NCBI GenBank assembly: GCA_051880395.1
Contig: JBJENW010000352.1
Location: 1-6,472 of the forward strand
DNA length: 6,472 nt
Origin: JBJENW01 sp051880395
GTDB lineage: Bacteria > Bacillota > Clostridia > Lachnospirales > Lachnospiraceae
Direction of reading: 5' to 3'
The notes under the pieces are model-generated. The model searched no databases. It had not been told where the DNA came from and saw only the letters and a list, made by a program, of their open reading frames with translations. Made by a program: the position numbers and the translations under genes. This document shows positions 5,939-6,472 of the stretch, in pieces; position 1 is the first letter of the stretch; every line of letters begins with the position of its first letter.

Positions 5939-6328
5939 CTACTGTGGCAGTTTCGGTAAAAAAGTTTCTGCCATGCTGCCCAATCCGTAGCGTTCCATGA
6001 TTCTGCCCAGTCCGTCTTTCACTTCCTGACGTGTGAATCCGTTTTTCTCTAAAAACTCATCGCTCTGCTCATTTAAATGCGAATAAAATAACAGGGCAAT
6101 CTTTAAATCCTGCTGGTTTTCTCCATCCGCCAGATCATCCAATTCATCCTCTGCCTGTGCGATATGTCCGTCATCCGTCAGACTGTTTAAACGCATCAGA
6201 TTATTTTTTGCCTGCGTATCTTCTGCCGTCTCTTCAAACGGATTGTCTCCATCTACGTGGAACACCAGACGCAGGACACTTCTCACCATCTCGTGGATCA
6301 TTCGCATCACAAAATCCTGTTCAAACAT
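5939..6328 (-). CDS. Hypothetical helical protein, 129 residues (DUF6483-like?)
   Basis: I do not firmly recognise this protein; it recalls the short Firmicute family DUF6483, from memory only. It is predicted soluble and mostly helical, with no signal peptide or membrane span. An amphipathic N-terminal helix (FVMRMIHEMVRSVLRLVF, residues 6-23) is followed by a strongly acidic middle (about 25-75; DELDDLADGE at 61-70) and a C-terminal helical part ending LGSMAETFLPKLPQ. The segment LNSLTDDGHIAQAEDELDDL has the feel of a TPR-like helix pair but is too short to call. The start at 6328 is set by a perfect AGGAGG 7 nt upstream; extending to 6388 would run through the promoter. It is a single gene with its own promoter, and its stop abuts the 168-bp palindrome. 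Confidence 0.82.
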   Translation of the reverse strand: MFEQDFVMRMIHEMVRSVLRLVFHVDGDNPFEETAEDTQAKNNLMRLNSLTDDGHIAQAEDELDDLADGENQQDLKIALLFYSHLNEQSDEFLEKNGFTRQEVKDGLGRIMERYGLGSMAETFLPKLPQ

Positions 6329-6359
6329 AACCTTTCCTCCTCTTTTCAATCTGTACCCT

Positions 6360-6388
6360 ATTTTACCCCACTTCCCCCAAAATAGCAA
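6360..6388 (-). promoter_or_regulatory. Predicted sigma-A promoter of the 129-residue protein gene
   Basis: On the minus strand TTGCTA (6383-6388) and TAAAAT (6360-6365) are 17 bp apart. The spacer is unusually G-rich (GGGGG and GGGG). AAGTGGGG before the -10 box and AG after it closely match the citrate synthase promoter. The -35 box starts right after the stop codon of the partial gene at the window edge. Confidence 0.55.
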
Positions 6389-6472
6389 TCAAAAGGCTGA
6401 TGTTTTCCAATCCGGACGCTCAGAAAGTCTGTCCGCAGGTGCTTCACGCGAGTCTACCATCCGAAAAAACAT
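6389..6472 (-). CDS. C-terminal end of an unidentified protein, cut by window edge
   Basis: Reading inward from the right edge on the minus strand, one frame stays open for 27 codons and stops at TGA (6389-6391), ending RLSERPDWKTSAF. The other two minus frames close quickly. The stop lies immediately upstream of the next gene's -35 box, a natural place for a gene end. The stretch is too short to identify and could still be chance. The plus strand is also open from an ATG at 6400 but has only a weak ribosome site. Confidence 0.4.
   Translation of the reverse strand: MFFRMVDSREAPADRLSERPDWKTSAF

Noticed and set aside
6400..6472. Plus-strand frame from ATG 6400 to the window edge
   Set aside because: Only a weak ribosome site and no promoter; the minus-strand frame with a well-placed stop is the better explanation.

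Overview
The window looks like a chromosomal segment from a low-to-moderate GC Firmicute, most likely a Lachnospiraceae-type Clostridium. This is inferred from strong AGGAGG/GGGGG ribosome binding sites, a clostridial-type citrate synthase, a lipoprotein solute-binding protein, a chemoreceptor of Gram-positive style and sigma-A-like promoters. No tRNA, rRNA, CRISPR array or transposase gene is visible.

Layout, left to right. (1) 1-1328, minus strand: citrate synthase, cut by the left edge. A good promoter at 1427-1455 precedes it, and its leader folds into a terminator-like hairpin (1353-1399). (2) 1576-4607, minus strand: a two-gene unit made of a family-1 (MalE-type) solute-binding lipoprotein followed 12 bp later by a transmembrane methyl-accepting chemotaxis protein. 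No permease or ATPase genes are present. The binding-protein gene is split by a -1 frame change exactly at an A-AAA-AAG run. A promoter resembling the flagellar/chemotaxis sigma-28 (sigma-D) class lies upstream. (3) 4611-4948: a 338-bp divergent intergenic region with two direct copies and one inverted copy of a ~38-bp repeat; the last two form a ~40-bp hairpin in the presumed leader of the next gene. (4) 4949-5686, plus strand: a complete short-chain dehydrogenase/reductase (FabG/YmfI-like). (5) 5687-5938: a bidirectional terminator, then a 168-bp imperfect palindrome with CTAG ends, probably a MITE-like dispersed element or structured RNA. (6) 5939-6328, minus strand: a 129-residue helical protein of unknown function with its own promoter. 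(7) 6389-6472, minus strand: probable last 27 codons of another gene, cut by the right edge.

Functionally the genes look like ordinary housekeeping (citrate synthesis, reductase) plus a sugar-sensing chemotaxis pair. The unusual content is non-coding: the two palindromic repeat systems, the possible attenuator ahead of citrate synthase, and the frame change at a classic slippery heptamer. Pairing, promoters and translations were worked out by eye; no folding or database search was run.
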